Of a DNA stretch of 64,000 bases, positions 54,896 to 63,903 are shown piece after piece. The first letter of the stretch is position 1. Each line of letters begins with the position of its first letter. Origin of the DNA: Solirubrum puertoriconensis (lineage in GTDB: Bacteria > Bacteroidota > Bacteroidia > Cytophagales > Hymenobacteraceae); the NCBI RefSeq assembly GCF_001483135.1, contig NZ_LNAL01000008.1:1485888-1549887 (forward strand), read 5' to 3'. A model generated the notes under the pieces. That model was not told the origin of the DNA. It saw nothing but the letters and a program-made list of their open reading frames with translations, and ran no database searches. The position numbers were made by a program, and so were the translations under genes.

Positions 54896-56122
54896 CTAGG
54901 CAGCACGCAACTGCTTCAGCGGCGACTTCTCAAATTTCTCGTGCGCGTAGTCGAGGTCGATAACCAATTCGGTTGTGTCCGTCACCGAAGGCATGTCGAA
55001 CATGGCGTCCGTCATGATGCTCTCGCAGATGCTGCGCAGACCACGGGCACCTAGGCGGTACTCATCGGCTTTGTCTACGATGTAGTCCAGCGCCTCGTCG
55101 GTGAAGGTCAGATTAATGCCCTCCATTTCGAACAAGCGGTGGTATTGCTTCAGGATGGAGTTCTTGGGCTCCGTCAGAATCATGCGCAGCGTGGCCTTGT
55201 CGAGCGGGTTCAGGTGCGTGAGCACTGGCAGGCGGCCAATCAGCTCCGGAATCAGGCCGAACTGCTTCAGGTCTTGGGCCGTGATGTAACGCAGGAAGTT
55301 GTTGGTATCCACCTTCTCCTCCAGCATCGTCTTGGCAAAACCTAGGGGCTTGGTGTTCAAGCGGCTTTTGATGATGCGGTCGATACCTACGAAAGCGCCA
55401 CCACAGATAAACAGGATGTTCTCCGTATTCACGGTAATCATCTTCTGCTCGGGGTGCTTGCGGCCACCGTGCGGGGGCACGTTTACGGTAGTGCCTTCCA
55501 GCAGCTTCAGCATAGCCTGCTGAACACCCTCGCCGCTCACGTCGCGCGTGATGCTGGGGTTGTCGCTCTTGCGGGCAATCTTATCTACCTCGTCGATGTA
55601 CACGATGCCGCGCTCAGCCGCTTCTACGTTGTAGTCGGCGGCTTGTAGCAAGCGTGTCAGGATGCTTTCCACGTCTTCGCCTACATATCCGGCTTCCGTC
55701 AGCACGGTGGCATCGGCAATGCAGAAGGGTACTTGCAACACCGAAGCCAGCATTTTAGCCAGGAAGGTTTTGCCCGTGCCGGTTTCGCCCACCATGATGA
55801 TGTTCGATTTCTCAATCGTTACATCGTCCTTGCCGGTGGGCTTCTGCATCAGGCGCTTGTAGTGGTTGTATACGGCTACACTCAGCACCTTCTTTGCTTC
55901 AGCCTGGCCTACCACGTATTGGTCGAGGTATTCCTTCATGTCGCGGGGCTTCACGAGGTTGAACTTCGGCGCCTTCGCACTCGAACGAATCTTGTTCTCT
56001 TCGTTCAGTATTTGCTGCGCCTGCCCAACGCAACGCTCACAAATGTGGGCGTTGATGCCGGAAATCATTATGGAAACCTCGCGCTTGCTTTTGCCGCAGA
56101 ACGAGCAGGTGATATCTGCCAT
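54896..56122 (-). CDS. clpX: ATP-dependent Clp protease ATP-binding subunit ClpX
   Basis: 408 aa unfoldase. The N-terminal zinc finger has [10 protein letters not shown] ... CERC. The AAA+ domain has Walker [13 protein letters not shown], Walker [11 protein letters not shown] and the sensor/arginine region near [13 protein letters not shown]. It feeds unfolded substrates into ClpP. The stop codon is TAG in a CCTAGG. It follows clpP with its own promoter (TACCTTTG at 56179-56186), so the two can be expressed separately. Confidence 0.96.
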   Translation of the reverse strand: MADITCSFCGKSKREVSIMISGINAHICERCVGQAQQILNEENKIRSSAKAPKFNLVKPRDMKEYLDQYVVGQAEAKKVLSVAVYNHYKRLMQKPTGKDDVTIEKSNIIMVGETGTGKTFLAKMLASVLQVPFCIADATVLTEAGYVGEDVESILTRLLQAADYNVEAAERGIVYIDEVDKIARKSDNPSITRDVSGEGVQQAMLKLLEGTTVNVPPHGGRKHPEQKMITVNTENILFICGGAFVGIDRIIKSRLNTKPLGFAKTMLEEKVDTNNFLRYITAQDLKQFGLIPELIGRLPVLTHLNPLDKATLRMILTEPKNSILKQYHRLFEMEGINLTFTDEALDYIVDKADEYRLGARGLRSICESIMTDAMFDMPSVTDTTELVIDLDYAHEKFEKSPLKQLRAA

Positions 56123-56178
56123 TGTCGAAGGAAAGTCGAAAATCTAACTGTACAGCCTTAATAAGGAGGATACAGACT

Positions 56179-56186
56179 CAAAGGTA
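56179..56186 (-). promoter_or_regulatory. -7 element (TACCTTTG) of clpX
   Basis: An exact TAnnTTTG match on the minus strand, expected start near 56172 and a leader of about 50 nt to the ATG at 56122. It lies just after the clpP terminator. No TTG at the usual -33 spacing. Confidence 0.6.
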
Positions 56187-56249
56187 CGAATTCGGCAACG
56201 CCCCTTGTACACGGAAAAGTGCCGATACAAGTAGCTTCTATAAAAAGAA

Positions 56250-56292
56250 CAACCGTCTCAGCCTGAAGTTGCAATTCAGAATGAGACGGTTG
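56250..56292 (-). terminator. Terminator of clpP
   Basis: CAACCGTCTCA and TGAGACGGTTG form an 11-bp perfect stem around a 21-nt loop, with TTCTTTTTAT after it in the leftward direction. Confidence 0.75.
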
Positions 56293-56384
56293 CATGAAGT
56301 TCGTCGGATTTCGCAAAGCAACGAACCTAAGCGGGTAGCGAGGGGTGCCTAGGTGGCGCAACCCGCACGTCCGAGCTGAAGCAA

Positions 56385-57089
56385 TTACTTATCCAGCTTG
56401 TGGCGCTCGAGTACCTCGTCGATGATGCCGTACTCTTTGGCTTCATCGGCGCGCATCCAGTAGTCACGGTCGGAGTTGTCGTGCACTTCTTGGTAGGTTT
56501 TGCCGGTGTGCTTAGCCAAAATGTCGTACAGCTCTTTCTTGAGCTTCAGAATCTCACGAGCCGTGATTTCAATGTCCGACGACTGGCCTTGCACGCCGCC
56601 GGAGGGCTGGTGAATCATGACGCGGGCGTGGGGCAGGGCCGAGCGCTTGTCTTTGGCGCCACCGGCCAGCAGTACAGCACCCATCGACGCCGCCAGGCCG
56701 GTGCAGATGGTGGCCACGTCGGGGCCCACGTACTGCATCGTGTCGTAAATGCCCAGGCCGGCGTACACCGAGCCACCCGGCGAGTTGATGTAGAGCAGAA
56801 TATCCTTTTTCGCATCAGCCGACTCCAAAAAGAGCAGCTGCGCGGTAATGATGTTGGCAATGTAATCGTCGACGGGCGTGCCCAGGAACACGATGCGGTC
56901 CATGATCAAACGCGAGAACACGTCAATCTCGGCAAAGCGCGTGGGGCGCTCCTCAATTACCGAACGCGTCATGTTCGTGACGAAATGGCGGCTCTGGCCT
57001 TCGATGTGGTGCAGATACTGATCGACACCCAAACCGCTCAGGCCTTGGCCCTTAACGGCAAATTTGCGGAATTCCTGTTTGTTCAGCAT
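56385..57089 (-). CDS. clpP: ATP-dependent Clp protease proteolytic subunit ClpP
   Basis: 234 aa from the ATG at 57089. The serine-protease triad is Ser135 (AASMGA), His160 (MIHQPSGG) and Asp204 (DNSDRDYWM). The N-terminus is about 35 residues longer than in E. coli mature ClpP, as in other Bacteroidota; an in-frame start to 57209 was rejected because it runs through the tig terminator. It lies between tig and clpX, the conserved order. Confidence 0.96.
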   Translation of the reverse strand: MLNKQEFRKFAVKGQGLSGLGVDQYLHHIEGQSRHFVTNMTRSVIEERPTRFAEIDVFSRLIMDRIVFLGTPVDDYIANIITAQLLFLESADAKKDILLYINSPGGSVYAGLGIYDTMQYVGPDVATICTGLAASMGAVLLAGGAKDKRSALPHARVMIHQPSGGVQGQSSDIEITAREILKLKKELYDILAKHTGKTYQEVHDNSDRDYWMRADEAKEYGIIDEVLERHKLDK

Positions 57090-57158
57090 TGACTGAAGGG
57101 GTAGGAGAATGGTTGGTACGGCATGATGCCGGCGCAAGGCCGGGGAGCAAAGGGTACG

Positions 57159-57195
57159 AAAAAAGCCCTTACTCCGACGAAGTAAGGGCTTTTTT
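57159..57195 (-). terminator. Terminator of tig
   Basis: AAAAAAGCCCTTACT and AGTAAGGGCTTTTTT form a 15-bp stem with a 7-nt loop. TACCCTTTG, a possible clpP promoter, follows directly (57148-57156 on the minus strand) and has one extra base relative to TAnnTTTG. Confidence 0.85.
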
Positions 57196-57221
57196 TTAGA
57201 GGGAATCAACCCCGAGGCGAA

Positions 57222-58550
57222 TTACGCCTGCGGTTGGTTCCGGAAGTCCTCGGCCGTCATCGGCTGGTCTTTAACAACAATCTGGCCGCGCAGGTTGTCG
57301 AGTACTTTTTCTGCCAGAATGGCTTCATACTCCTGCACGTAGTTCTTGCCGTTCTCCTGACGCAGGTAGTTATCGGCGAAACCGCGTACCGATTCGCGCA
57401 GCTCGTCCGAAACTTCCGGCATGTTGAATTGGCTCAGAATCTTGCTGATGGTGCGGTCGAGGATTTCCTCGTTCGACACGTTCAGGCCTTGCTCTTCCAC
57501 CACTTTGTTGCGGATCAGCGACCATTTCAGCTCCTTCTCGTAGTCCGAGTAGTGCTCTTCTACCTGCTCGGGCGTCAGCTTGCCTTTATTGGCAGCTACC
57601 AACCACTTCTTGAAGAATTCCTTGGGCAGGTTGATTTCGGTATCGGCTACGATTTTGTCGATCAGACGACGGTTCAGCAAGTTGTCCGACTCACGGTCGT
57701 AGTTCTCCTGGATGGTTTCGCGCACTTTCGCGTCGAAATCTTCCTTCGAGGTTACGGCGTCTTTACCGAACACTTTGTCGAACAGCTCCTGGTTGAACTC
57801 AGCCTGCACCGAACGGTGGATTTGCTCTACCTCGAAGGTGTATTCGCCCTCAATGCCAGCAGCCAGTTCTTTCGAGAGACCCGAGAAGTTCGAAATCAGG
57901 GTAGCGTCGCCGCCGAAAGCATCCTTCAGGTCGAAAGTCACCACGTCCCCAGCTTTTACGCCCAGAAACTTCTCAGCGCCGTTTTTCACCTTGTTGGTGG
58001 GCAGCATCACTTTCTGCGAAAACTCCGTGGTTTCCTGCTTCAGCTGGCCCGAAATGTAGTCACCGGCTTCCGAAGTTTCGGGATTGGTGTTCTCGCCGAA
58101 TTGACGGCCAATCTGCTCGTAAGTTTCGTCCAGCGTGTTCTGGTCGAGCTCCACTTTCGGGCGCTCTACTTCAAACGAGTCGCCGGTGGGCAGCGAGAAG
58201 TCGGGAATCAGGCCCAGCTCAAACTGGAATTCGAAGTCCTTCTGCGTGTCGAAATCAACGTTGGTGGGCACGGGCAGCGGGTCGCCCAGCAAACGCAGGT
58301 TGTTTTCTTTGATGTAGCCGTCAACCGACGAGCTCAGTAGACGGTTGATTTCGTCTACCAAGATGCCTTTGCCGTACATCTTGCGCACCAGACCTGCCGG
58401 CACTTTGCCCGGACGGAAGCCCTTGATCTGCGCCCGCTTGCTGGTCTCTTTAATTTGCTTTTCTACGGCTTCCGAGTAGTCAGCTTCGGTGAGGCGCACC
58501 GTCAGCAGGGCGCCCTGCTGTTCGTCTTTCTTGTCGAGGGTAATGTCCAA
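57222..58550 (-). CDS. tig: Trigger factor chaperone
   Basis: 442 aa starting at a TTG at 58550 (MDITLDKKDEQQGALLTVRL), which aligns with the usual Bacteroidota trigger factor N-terminus. The ribosome-binding signature is GFRPGKVPAGLVRKMYG. A weak FKBP-like middle domain follows (about 150-235), then the helical C-terminal arms. It binds nascent chains at the tunnel exit. The open frame to 58718 runs through the tRNA and was rejected. Confidence 0.95.
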   Translation of the reverse strand: MDITLDKKDEQQGALLTVRLTEADYSEAVEKQIKETSKRAQIKGFRPGKVPAGLVRKMYGKGILVDEINRLLSSSVDGYIKENNLRLLGDPLPVPTNVDFDTQKDFEFQFELGLIPDFSLPTGDSFEVERPKVELDQNTLDETYEQIGRQFGENTNPETSEAGDYISGQLKQETTEFSQKVMLPTNKVKNGAEKFLGVKAGDVVTFDLKDAFGGDATLISNFSGLSKELAAGIEGEYTFEVEQIHRSVQAEFNQELFDKVFGKDAVTSKEDFDAKVRETIQENYDRESDNLLNRRLIDKIVADTEINLPKEFFKKWLVAANKGKLTPEQVEEHYSDYEKELKWSLIRNKVVEEQGLNVSNEEILDRTISKILSQFNMPEVSDELRESVRGFADNYLRQENGKNYVQEYEAILAEKVLDNLRGQIVVKDQPMTAEDFRNQPQA

Positions 58551-58606
58551 AACGAGTCGGAGGTTAAAGGTAAGCGGGCTGTTAACCCAGTTAGATGAAA
58601 AGGCAA

Positions 58607-58646
58607 CAAGCCCCCAACGCACCGGGGCCGGGGAGTTGAGGGCTTG
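58607..58646 (-). other. Hairpin between tRNA-Leu and tig
   Basis: CAAGCCC and GGGCTTG form a stem enclosing a GC-rich inner segment. It lies 30 nt past the tRNA 3' end and could separate the tRNA transcript from tig. No T-tract was seen. TTACCTTTA further on (about 58563-58571) may be a weak tig promoter. Confidence 0.4.
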
Positions 58647-58676
58647 TATCGAGTTGCTGCCGAAGCAGCGGGGGAG

Positions 58677-58761
58677 TGGTGCGGATGGAGGGACTCGAAC
58701 CCACACGCCTTGCGGCACCAGATCCTAAGTCTGGCACGTCTACCAATTTCGCCACATCCGC
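58677..58761 (-). tRNA. tRNA-Leu (anticodon UAG)
   Basis: 85 nt including an encoded 3' CCA (plus-strand TGG at 58677). The acceptor stem is GCGGATG paired with CATCCGC. The anticodon stem CCAGA/TCTGG encloses the 7-nt loop CTTAGGA, giving anticodon UAG for CUN leucine codons. A variable arm of class II type and the T-arm GTGGGTTCGAGTCCC are present. An ideal promoter lies 29 nt upstream. Confidence 0.95.
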
Positions 58762-58789
58762 ATATCCGCAACCGACTGCCGCGGGGCCG

Positions 58790-58820
58790 CAAAGCTAAAC
58801 AAGGTTCTCGGAAAATCAAA
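58790..58820 (-). promoter_or_regulatory. Consensus promoter of tRNA-Leu
   Basis: On the minus strand, TTTG (58820-58817), exactly 19 nt, then TAGCTTTG (58797-58790). This matches the Bacteroidota sigma-ABfr consensus at both elements and is the best single-gene promoter in the window. Start expected near 58783. Confidence 0.8.
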
Positions 58821-59003
58821 TCCTTGAAAAAAGATGGCAACGCCAAGCCGCTTTTTCTTGTTAGACCCCTAGGTGCAATTGCCTCTTTGGGTGTGGGATG
58901 CAGTCACAAAACGCTGCACTTCGCCCAGTGATTTAATTAAGGGAGGAGGTTTTTGTACCTTCGTCTGCCGCTTACCCAAGCGGCTTGCAGTGCTTTTTCG
59001 CCA

Positions 59004-61211
59004 ATGGCAACTCTTATAGATCCTGAGGTAGAACGGCAGGAAATCCTGCGTCACTACCGCCGCCTGCTTCGTACGGCCAAGCCTTATCTGAAAGAAGGCG
59101 ACGCCAAACTCATTAAAAAGGCATTTAATACCTCGTTGGAGGCGCATAAGGACATGCGCCGCAAATCGGGCGAGCCTTACATTTTGCACCCGCTGGCTGT
59201 GGCTCAGATTGTGGTGGAAGAAATTGGCCTAGGTACCACCAGCATTGTGGCAGCTCTGCTGCACGATGTGGTGGAGGATACCACCTGGGAAATTTCCGAT
59301 GTGGAGCGCGAGTTTGGCACTAAGGTGGCGCGCATCGTCGATGGCCTGACGAAGATTTCGGGCGTGTTCGACTACGGCACCTCCGAGCAGGCCGAGAACT
59401 TCCGCAAGATGCTGCTCACCTTGTCGGAAGACGTACGCGTTATTCTGATCAAAATCGCGGACCGCCTGCACAACATGCGGACGCTCGATTCGATGCCGCG
59501 GCACAAGCAGCTCAAAATTGCCTCCGAAACCATTTACCTCTACGCCCCGCTGGCGCACCGCCTAGGTCTTTACGCCATCAAGAGCGAACTGGAGGACCTG
59601 CACCTGAAGTACACCGATACTGACACTTTCCGGGAGCTGACTCAGAAGGTACGCCAAAGCCGTGGTGCGCGTAACCGCTTCATTAAGGAGTTTGTAACGC
59701 CGCTCGAAGAAGAGTTGAGCGCGCAAGGGTTTGACTTTGAAATAAAAGGCCGGCCCAAGAGCATTTACTCCATTCTGCGGAAGATGCGCAAACAGAACAT
59801 TCCTTTTGAGGAAGTGTACGATCTGTTCGCCATTCGCATCATCCTGAACGTACCGCCCGAGCAGGAAAAAGCTGCTTGCTGGCGCGTGTACTCCATCGTT
59901 ACCGATTTCTACCAGCCCAACCCCGACCGCCTGCGCGACTGGGTGAGCACGCCGAAGGCCAATGGCTACGAGTCGTTACACACCACTGTGATGTCGCAAA
60001 CTGGCCAGTGGGTAGAGGTACAGATTCGTTCGCGGCGCATGGATGACATTGCCGAGAAAGGCTACGCCGCGCACTGGAAGTACAAAGATACAGGTGCCGT
60101 GCAACCCGAATCTTCGCTGGAGGCGTGGATTAATAAGGTGCGCGAAATGCTCGAAACCAATAACTCCAATGCCTTGGAGTTTATGGACGAGTTCCGCCAG
60201 AACCTCTTTGTAAAGGAGGTTTACGTCTTCACGCCCAAAGGCAAGCTGATTATCCTGCCCGATGGTGCTACTGCCCTCGACTTTGCTTTTGAAATCCACA
60301 CGCACATTGGCCTGCAGTGCCTAGGTGCTAAGGTGAACCAGAAGCTAGAGCCGCTGAGCTACCGCTTACGCAATGGCGACCAAGTAGAAATACTGACCTC
60401 GCAAAAGCAGCGGCCCACCGAAGAATGGTTGGGTTATGTGACTACATCCAAGGCTCGTTCGCGCATCCGTGAGTTCCTGCGCGACGACAAGCGCGCCAAA
60501 GCCGAGGATGGTAAGTTTTTGGTGGAGAAGCGCTTGGAGCTCCTAGGTATCGAGCAAACGCCCGATAACATGAACCGCTTATTGGCACACTTCGGGGTGC
60601 ATAATCTGCACGAGTTCTACTACCGCTTAGCTATCGGGCAGATCGATGGGCGCGAAATCAAGGAGAGCCTGTTCGATGCAACTGCTCCTGCTCCCCGACT
60701 GCCCTCAATGCTCGAACCAAAAGCCTTCGACCAAGAGGTACAGAAGCTGCGCGGCGTGCGGCCCGATATGTTGGTGATAGGGGAGAAGACCGACACAATT
60801 CGCTACACCATTGCCACTTGCTGCAATCCCATCCCGGGCGATGATGTGTTTGGCTTCGAAACCGATCTGAGCATCGAGATACATCGTACCTCGTGCCCCA
60901 AAGCAACCAGTCTTATGTCGAGCTTTGGCAACCGCATTGTACGCGCTAAGTGGACGGATCAGCTGGAGTTGGCATTTTTGGCTGGTATCCGCATCAAGGG
61001 CTCCGACCGGGTTGGCTTGGTAAACGATGTAACCAAAATTATTTCGAACAGCCTTAAGGTGAACATGCGGTCTATCACCATCGACTCCGACGATGGCATG
61101 TTTGAAGGTCAAATCATGGTATTCGTAAATGACACCGCTCACTTAGAGAAACTAATTCAACGCCTCTCACGCGTGCGGGGCGTGCTCTCCGTGGAGCGTT
61201 TTGGTTCCTAA
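59004..61211 (+). CDS. Bifunctional (p)ppGpp synthetase/hydrolase, RelA/SpoT family
   Basis: 735 aa. The HD hydrolase has YILHPLAVAQIV and LLHDVVEDTTWE. The synthetase region (about 240-350) includes RKMRKQNIPFEEVYDLFAIR, then a TGS domain (about 405-465, VYVFTPKGKLIILPDG) and a C-terminal ACT domain (about 660-735). It makes and degrades the stringent-response alarmone. I chose the ATG at 59004 over 58953. TACCTTCG (58956-58963), one mismatch from the -7 consensus, is a likely promoter. Confidence 0.95.
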   Translation: MATLIDPEVERQEILRHYRRLLRTAKPYLKEGDAKLIKKAFNTSLEAHKDMRRKSGEPYILHPLAVAQIVVEEIGLGTTSIVAALLHDVVEDTTWEISDVEREFGTKVARIVDGLTKISGVFDYGTSEQAENFRKMLLTLSEDVRVILIKIADRLHNMRTLDSMPRHKQLKIASETIYLYAPLAHRLGLYAIKSELEDLHLKYTDTDTFRELTQKVRQSRGARNRFIKEFVTPLEEELSAQGFDFEIKGRPKSIYSILRKMRKQNIPFEEVYDLFAIRIILNVPPEQEKAACWRVYSIVTDFYQPNPDRLRDWVSTPKANGYESLHTTVMSQTGQWVEVQIRSRRMDDIAEKGYAAHWKYKDTGAVQPESSLEAWINKVREMLETNNSNALEFMDEFRQNLFVKEVYVFTPKGKLIILPDGATALDFAFEIHTHIGLQCLGAKVNQKLEPLSYRLRNGDQVEILTSQKQRPTEEWLGYVTTSKARSRIREFLRDDKRAKAEDGKFLVEKRLELLGIEQTPDNMNRLLAHFGVHNLHEFYYRLAIGQIDGREIKESLFDATAPAPRLPSMLEPKAFDQEVQKLRGVRPDMLVIGEKTDTIRYTIATCCNPIPGDDVFGFETDLSIEIHRTSCPKATSLMSSFGNRIVRAKWTDQLELAFLAGIRIKGSDRVGLVNDVTKIISNSLKVNMRSITIDSDDGMFEGQIMVFVNDTAHLEKLIQRLSRVRGVLSVERFGS

Positions 61212-61251
61212 GTCAGCCGAACAAGCAGATTGAAAGTTGATGTGGCATGTC

Positions 61252-61271
61252 GTGGCACATGCCAGCACACT
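61252..61271 (+). other. Small hairpin between rel and fur
   Basis: GGCATGT pairs with ACATGCC around a 6-nt loop, 40 nt after the rel stop and 22 nt before the fur ATG. A weak terminator or an operator-like palindrome; no T-tract. Confidence 0.35.
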
Positions 61272-61293
61272 GTAGTATATAAGAGAGCAGAAC

Positions 61294-61764
61294 ATGCTTG
61301 ATGTTGAGAAATACGAAGAGGTAAAAAAGATCTTCACCGCCTACCTCGAAAGCAAGGGATTGCGCAAGACATCTGAGCGCTATGCCATTCTGGAAGAAAT
61401 TTATTCCCGCACGGGTCACTTCGATGTGGAAGAACTGTACGCCGGCATGAAGGAGCGCGGCATTCAGGTAAGCCGCGCCACCGTGTACAACACCTTGGAT
61501 CTGCTTGTTGAGCACCATCTAGTAAGCAAGCACCAATTCGGGCGCAACTTGGCGCAATACGAAAAATCCTACGGCTATAGGCAGCACGACCACGTCATCT
61601 GCACCGAATGCCATAAGGTGGTAGAGTTCTGCGACCCTCGCATCCACGGCATCCAGACAATGGTCGGCGAGTTATTGAACTTCCATATCTTGCACCACTC
61701 CTTAAATCTTTACGGCATTTGCGGCGACTGCCGCGCGAAAGCCGCTCGTACTACCACCGAATGA
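61294..61764 (+). CDS. Fur family metalloregulator
   Basis: 156 aa. Winged helix with GLRKTSERYAILEEIY and a recognition helix in RATVYNTLDLLVEHHLV. The metal-binding C-terminal region has HDHVICTECHKVVEF and a second CxxC (ICGDCRAK), a structural zinc site, plus His-rich sensor residues. Could be Fur, Zur or PerR; the sequence does not distinguish safely. Overlaps the STAS gene by 4 nt (ATGA). Confidence 0.92.
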   Translation: MLDVEKYEEVKKIFTAYLESKGLRKTSERYAILEEIYSRTGHFDVEELYAGMKERGIQVSRATVYNTLDLLVEHHLVSKHQFGRNLAQYEKSYGYRQHDHVICTECHKVVEFCDPRIHGIQTMVGELLNFHILHHSLNLYGICGDCRAKAARTTTE

Positions 61765-62111
61765 AAACTGACGCCAACCTACAAGACGGCATCCTGTCGG
61801 TGCGCCTCACCGGCGACCTGATTGGCAGCCCCGATTCCCAACAACTCCTGCAAACCGTTGATCAACACCTAGGCGACGACGCCGTAAAACTGTGCTCTGT
61901 CGATCTGTCCAACGTGCGCTACGTAAATAGCTCCGGCATTGGCGTACTGGTTTCGCTCCTTACCAAGTTCCGCAGTCGTGGTGGCGAGCTGGTGTTGATT
62001 AACCCTGCCGAGCACCCACGCAAAATGTTGGCTCTCACCAAGCTTACCTCCATTTTCACCATCGCCGACGACGAAGCAGCTGCTACCAGCCTGCTCAAAA
62101 ACGCCAACTAA
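61761..62111 (+). CDS. STAS-domain protein (anti-sigma factor antagonist family)
   Basis: 116 aa. The signature VDLSNVRYVNSSGIGVLVSLL holds the phosphorylatable Ser of the SpoIIAA/RsbV fold. No partner anti-sigma kinase is adjacent. It starts inside the fur stop and shares a base with the purA start, so all three are translationally coupled. Confidence 0.88.
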   Translation: MKTDANLQDGILSVRLTGDLIGSPDSQQLLQTVDQHLGDDAVKLCSVDLSNVRYVNSSGIGVLVSLLTKFRSRGGELVLINPAEHPRKMLALTKLTSIFTIADDEAAATSLLKNAN

Positions 62112-63382
62112 TGCCAGTAGACGTACTCGTCGGGCTCCAGTGGGGCGACGAAGGAAAAGGAAAAATCGTGGACGTGCTCGCACCCACGTACGATGTAGTA
62201 GCTCGTTTTCAGGGTGGCCCTAACGCTGGGCATACCCTTACTTTCAACGGCACCAAGCACGTACTGCACCAAGTACCATCGGGCATCTTCCACCCACACA
62301 TTATCAATGTGGTCGGCAATGGGGTAGTACTCGACCCAGTGGTGTTCCGCGAAGAGCTCCGCAAGCTTACAGCGCGCGGCGTCGATGCTACTGCCAACCT
62401 ATATATATCTAAAAAGGCGCAGTTAATTCTGCCTTCGCACCGTGCACTCGACCGTATTTGGGAAGAGGCCCGTGGCGGTGGGCGCATCGGCTCCACGCTA
62501 AAAGGCATAGGGCCCACGTACCAAGATAAGATTGGTCGCACGGGCCTTCGGGTAGGTGACATTCTGCGTGCCGATTTCAAACAGCGCTACCAAGAAACCG
62601 TGGAGCGTCATCGTCAGCTGGCTGCATTTCACCAGCGCGAACTTGGCATTGAGGCCGACGAAGCCGCCTTCTTTGAGGCAGTTGAAGAACTAAGCCAGTT
62701 GCAGCTTACCGATACCGAATACCTGCTTAACAACCTCCTCAGCCAAGGAAAACGCATTTTGGCTGAAGGAGCGCAAGGTTCTCTGCTGGATATTGACTTC
62801 GGTACCTATCCATTCGTTACCTCCTCGAGCACGGTTGTAGCTGGGGCGTGCACCGGCCTAGGTATTGCACCGCGCTACATAGAAAAGGTATACGGTATTA
62901 GCAAAGCTTACTGCACGCGCGTTGGTAGCGGGCCATTTCCTACCGAGCTTCTTGATGAGGTAGGGGAGAAGATTCGGCAAGCCGGGCGCGAGTTCGGTTC
63001 TACTACAGGGCGTCCACGCCGCTGTGGTTGGATTGATCTTCCGGCCCTGCGGTATGCCATTATGCTAAATGGTGTGACCGAAATTCATTTGATGAAAGCC
63101 GATGTTCTTTCTGATTTCGATGAAATTCAGGTTTGCACACACTATAAGCGTGGTGATGGTACGCTCACCGAGCAACTACCCGATTTGGCGGAGCTACAAG
63201 AACTGACTCCTGAATACACTGCGTTGCCGGGTTGGAGAACCAACCTCGATGAGGTTTCGGACGCTAATGCTTTGCCTAGCCAATTGGCTAAATACGTTCA
63301 GTACCTTGAGGAGCAATTGAATGTGCCTGTAACAATCGTGAGCGTTGGACCAGATCGCACAAGTACTCTTCATCTCAACTAA
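62111..63382 (+). CDS. purA: Adenylosuccinate synthetase
   Basis: 423 aa; converts IMP and aspartate to adenylosuccinate using GTP. The P-loop is GLQWGDEGKGKIVD, followed by NAGHT; the IMP-binding region has GSTLKGIGPTYQDKIGR and the late motif is STTGRPRRCGW. Its ATG uses the A of the preceding stop. A hairpin (63397-63424) follows and overlaps the first rRNA promoter. Confidence 0.96.
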   Translation: MPVDVLVGLQWGDEGKGKIVDVLAPTYDVVARFQGGPNAGHTLTFNGTKHVLHQVPSGIFHPHIINVVGNGVVLDPVVFREELRKLTARGVDATANLYISKKAQLILPSHRALDRIWEEARGGGRIGSTLKGIGPTYQDKIGRTGLRVGDILRADFKQRYQETVERHRQLAAFHQRELGIEADEAAFFEAVEELSQLQLTDTEYLLNNLLSQGKRILAEGAQGSLLDIDFGTYPFVTSSSTVVAGACTGLGIAPRYIEKVYGISKAYCTRVGSGPFPTELLDEVGEKIRQAGREFGSTTGRPRRCGWIDLPALRYAIMLNGVTEIHLMKADVLSDFDEIQVCTHYKRGDGTLTEQLPDLAELQELTPEYTALPGWRTNLDEVSDANALPSQLAKYVQYLEEQLNVPVTIVSVGPDRTSTLHLN

Positions 63383-63396
63383 AAAATAAATTGGCG

Positions 63397-63424
63397 GGCC
63401 CGCTTGACATTGTTCGAGCGGGCC
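63397..63424 (+). terminator. Hairpin after purA, overlapping rRNA promoter P1
   Basis: GGCCCGCT pairs with AGCGGGCC around a 12-nt loop that contains the TTGACA of P1. T's are few, so termination may be partial. Confidence 0.55.
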
Positions 63425-63433
63425 TTACCTTTG
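63404..63433 (+). promoter_or_regulatory. rRNA promoter P1
   Basis: TTG (63404, part of TTGACA), 19 nt, then TACCTTTG (63426-63433): a consensus match at both elements. Confidence 0.75.
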
Positions 63434-63505
63434 TCGTCCCAGTTCGGCAAACGGCCAGCTGAAACGGTTGAGTAAGCTGCTTCAAAAAAAAGTTTCTCGA
63501 AGCTC

Positions 63506-63537
63506 TTGCATAAAGCGAAGCGGCGGTGCTACCTTTG
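63506..63537 (+). promoter_or_regulatory. rRNA promoter P2
   Basis: TTG (63506), 21 nt, then TACCTTTG (63530-63537), with an A-tract (63484-63491) upstream resembling an UP element. Confidence 0.8.
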
Positions 63538-63625
63538 CAGCCCGCTTCGACCGGAGGCGGGGCAAGGCGGGCTTGGGGCCCGGCCAGCCGTCAACGGGGC
63601 GGCGAAAAAAAAGTTGCCAACGGGC

Positions 63626-63657
63626 TTGCAAATTCCGGAAAGCGCGGCTTACCTTTG
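63626..63657 (+). promoter_or_regulatory. rRNA promoter P3
   Basis: TTG (63626), 21 nt, then TACCTTTG (63650-63657), again with an A-tract (63605-63612). It matches P2 in spacing and in the flanking CTTGCA and TACCTTTGCA, so P2 and P3 look like a duplication. Confidence 0.8.
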
Positions 63658-63698
63658 CAACCCGAAACGAAAACGAGGCCGCGCTGGGCGCGGCGCCA

Positions 63699-63730
63699 CG
63701 AACACAAGCGGTGTTCGCACGTTCTTTGAG
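63699..63730 (+). promoter_or_regulatory. boxB/boxA-like antitermination signals
   Basis: A 7-bp hairpin (CGAACAC with GTGTTCG, 63699-63717) precedes GTTCTTTGAG (63721-63730), a boxA-like sequence typical of Bacteroidota rRNA leaders. The order is the same as in E. coli rrn leaders. The rest of the leader to 63903 holds GC-rich stems likely involved in 16S processing, and no gene. Confidence 0.6.
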
Positions 63731-63903
63731 AGAGTGGAGAAAACGACAAGGTAGTAGCCGCTGGGCGGCGCCGCGAGGCGCCCGGCAAGCGGCGAAGCAA
63801 GCGAATCGAACAAACTAATTTGGTCGGATGCGCCGTTCCTTCGGGGCGGCGGCGACAAAAGATTGCTAGGACAATCGCTGCGAACAGCAGCACACAAACT
63901 TTT

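Noticed and set aside
57234..58340. 368-codon rightward frame opposite tig
   Set aside because: Shadow of the trigger factor gene; no start context and no recognisable domain.
58551..58718. N-terminal extension of trigger factor
   Set aside because: Reads through tRNA-Leu; the conserved N-terminus starts at the TTG at 58550.
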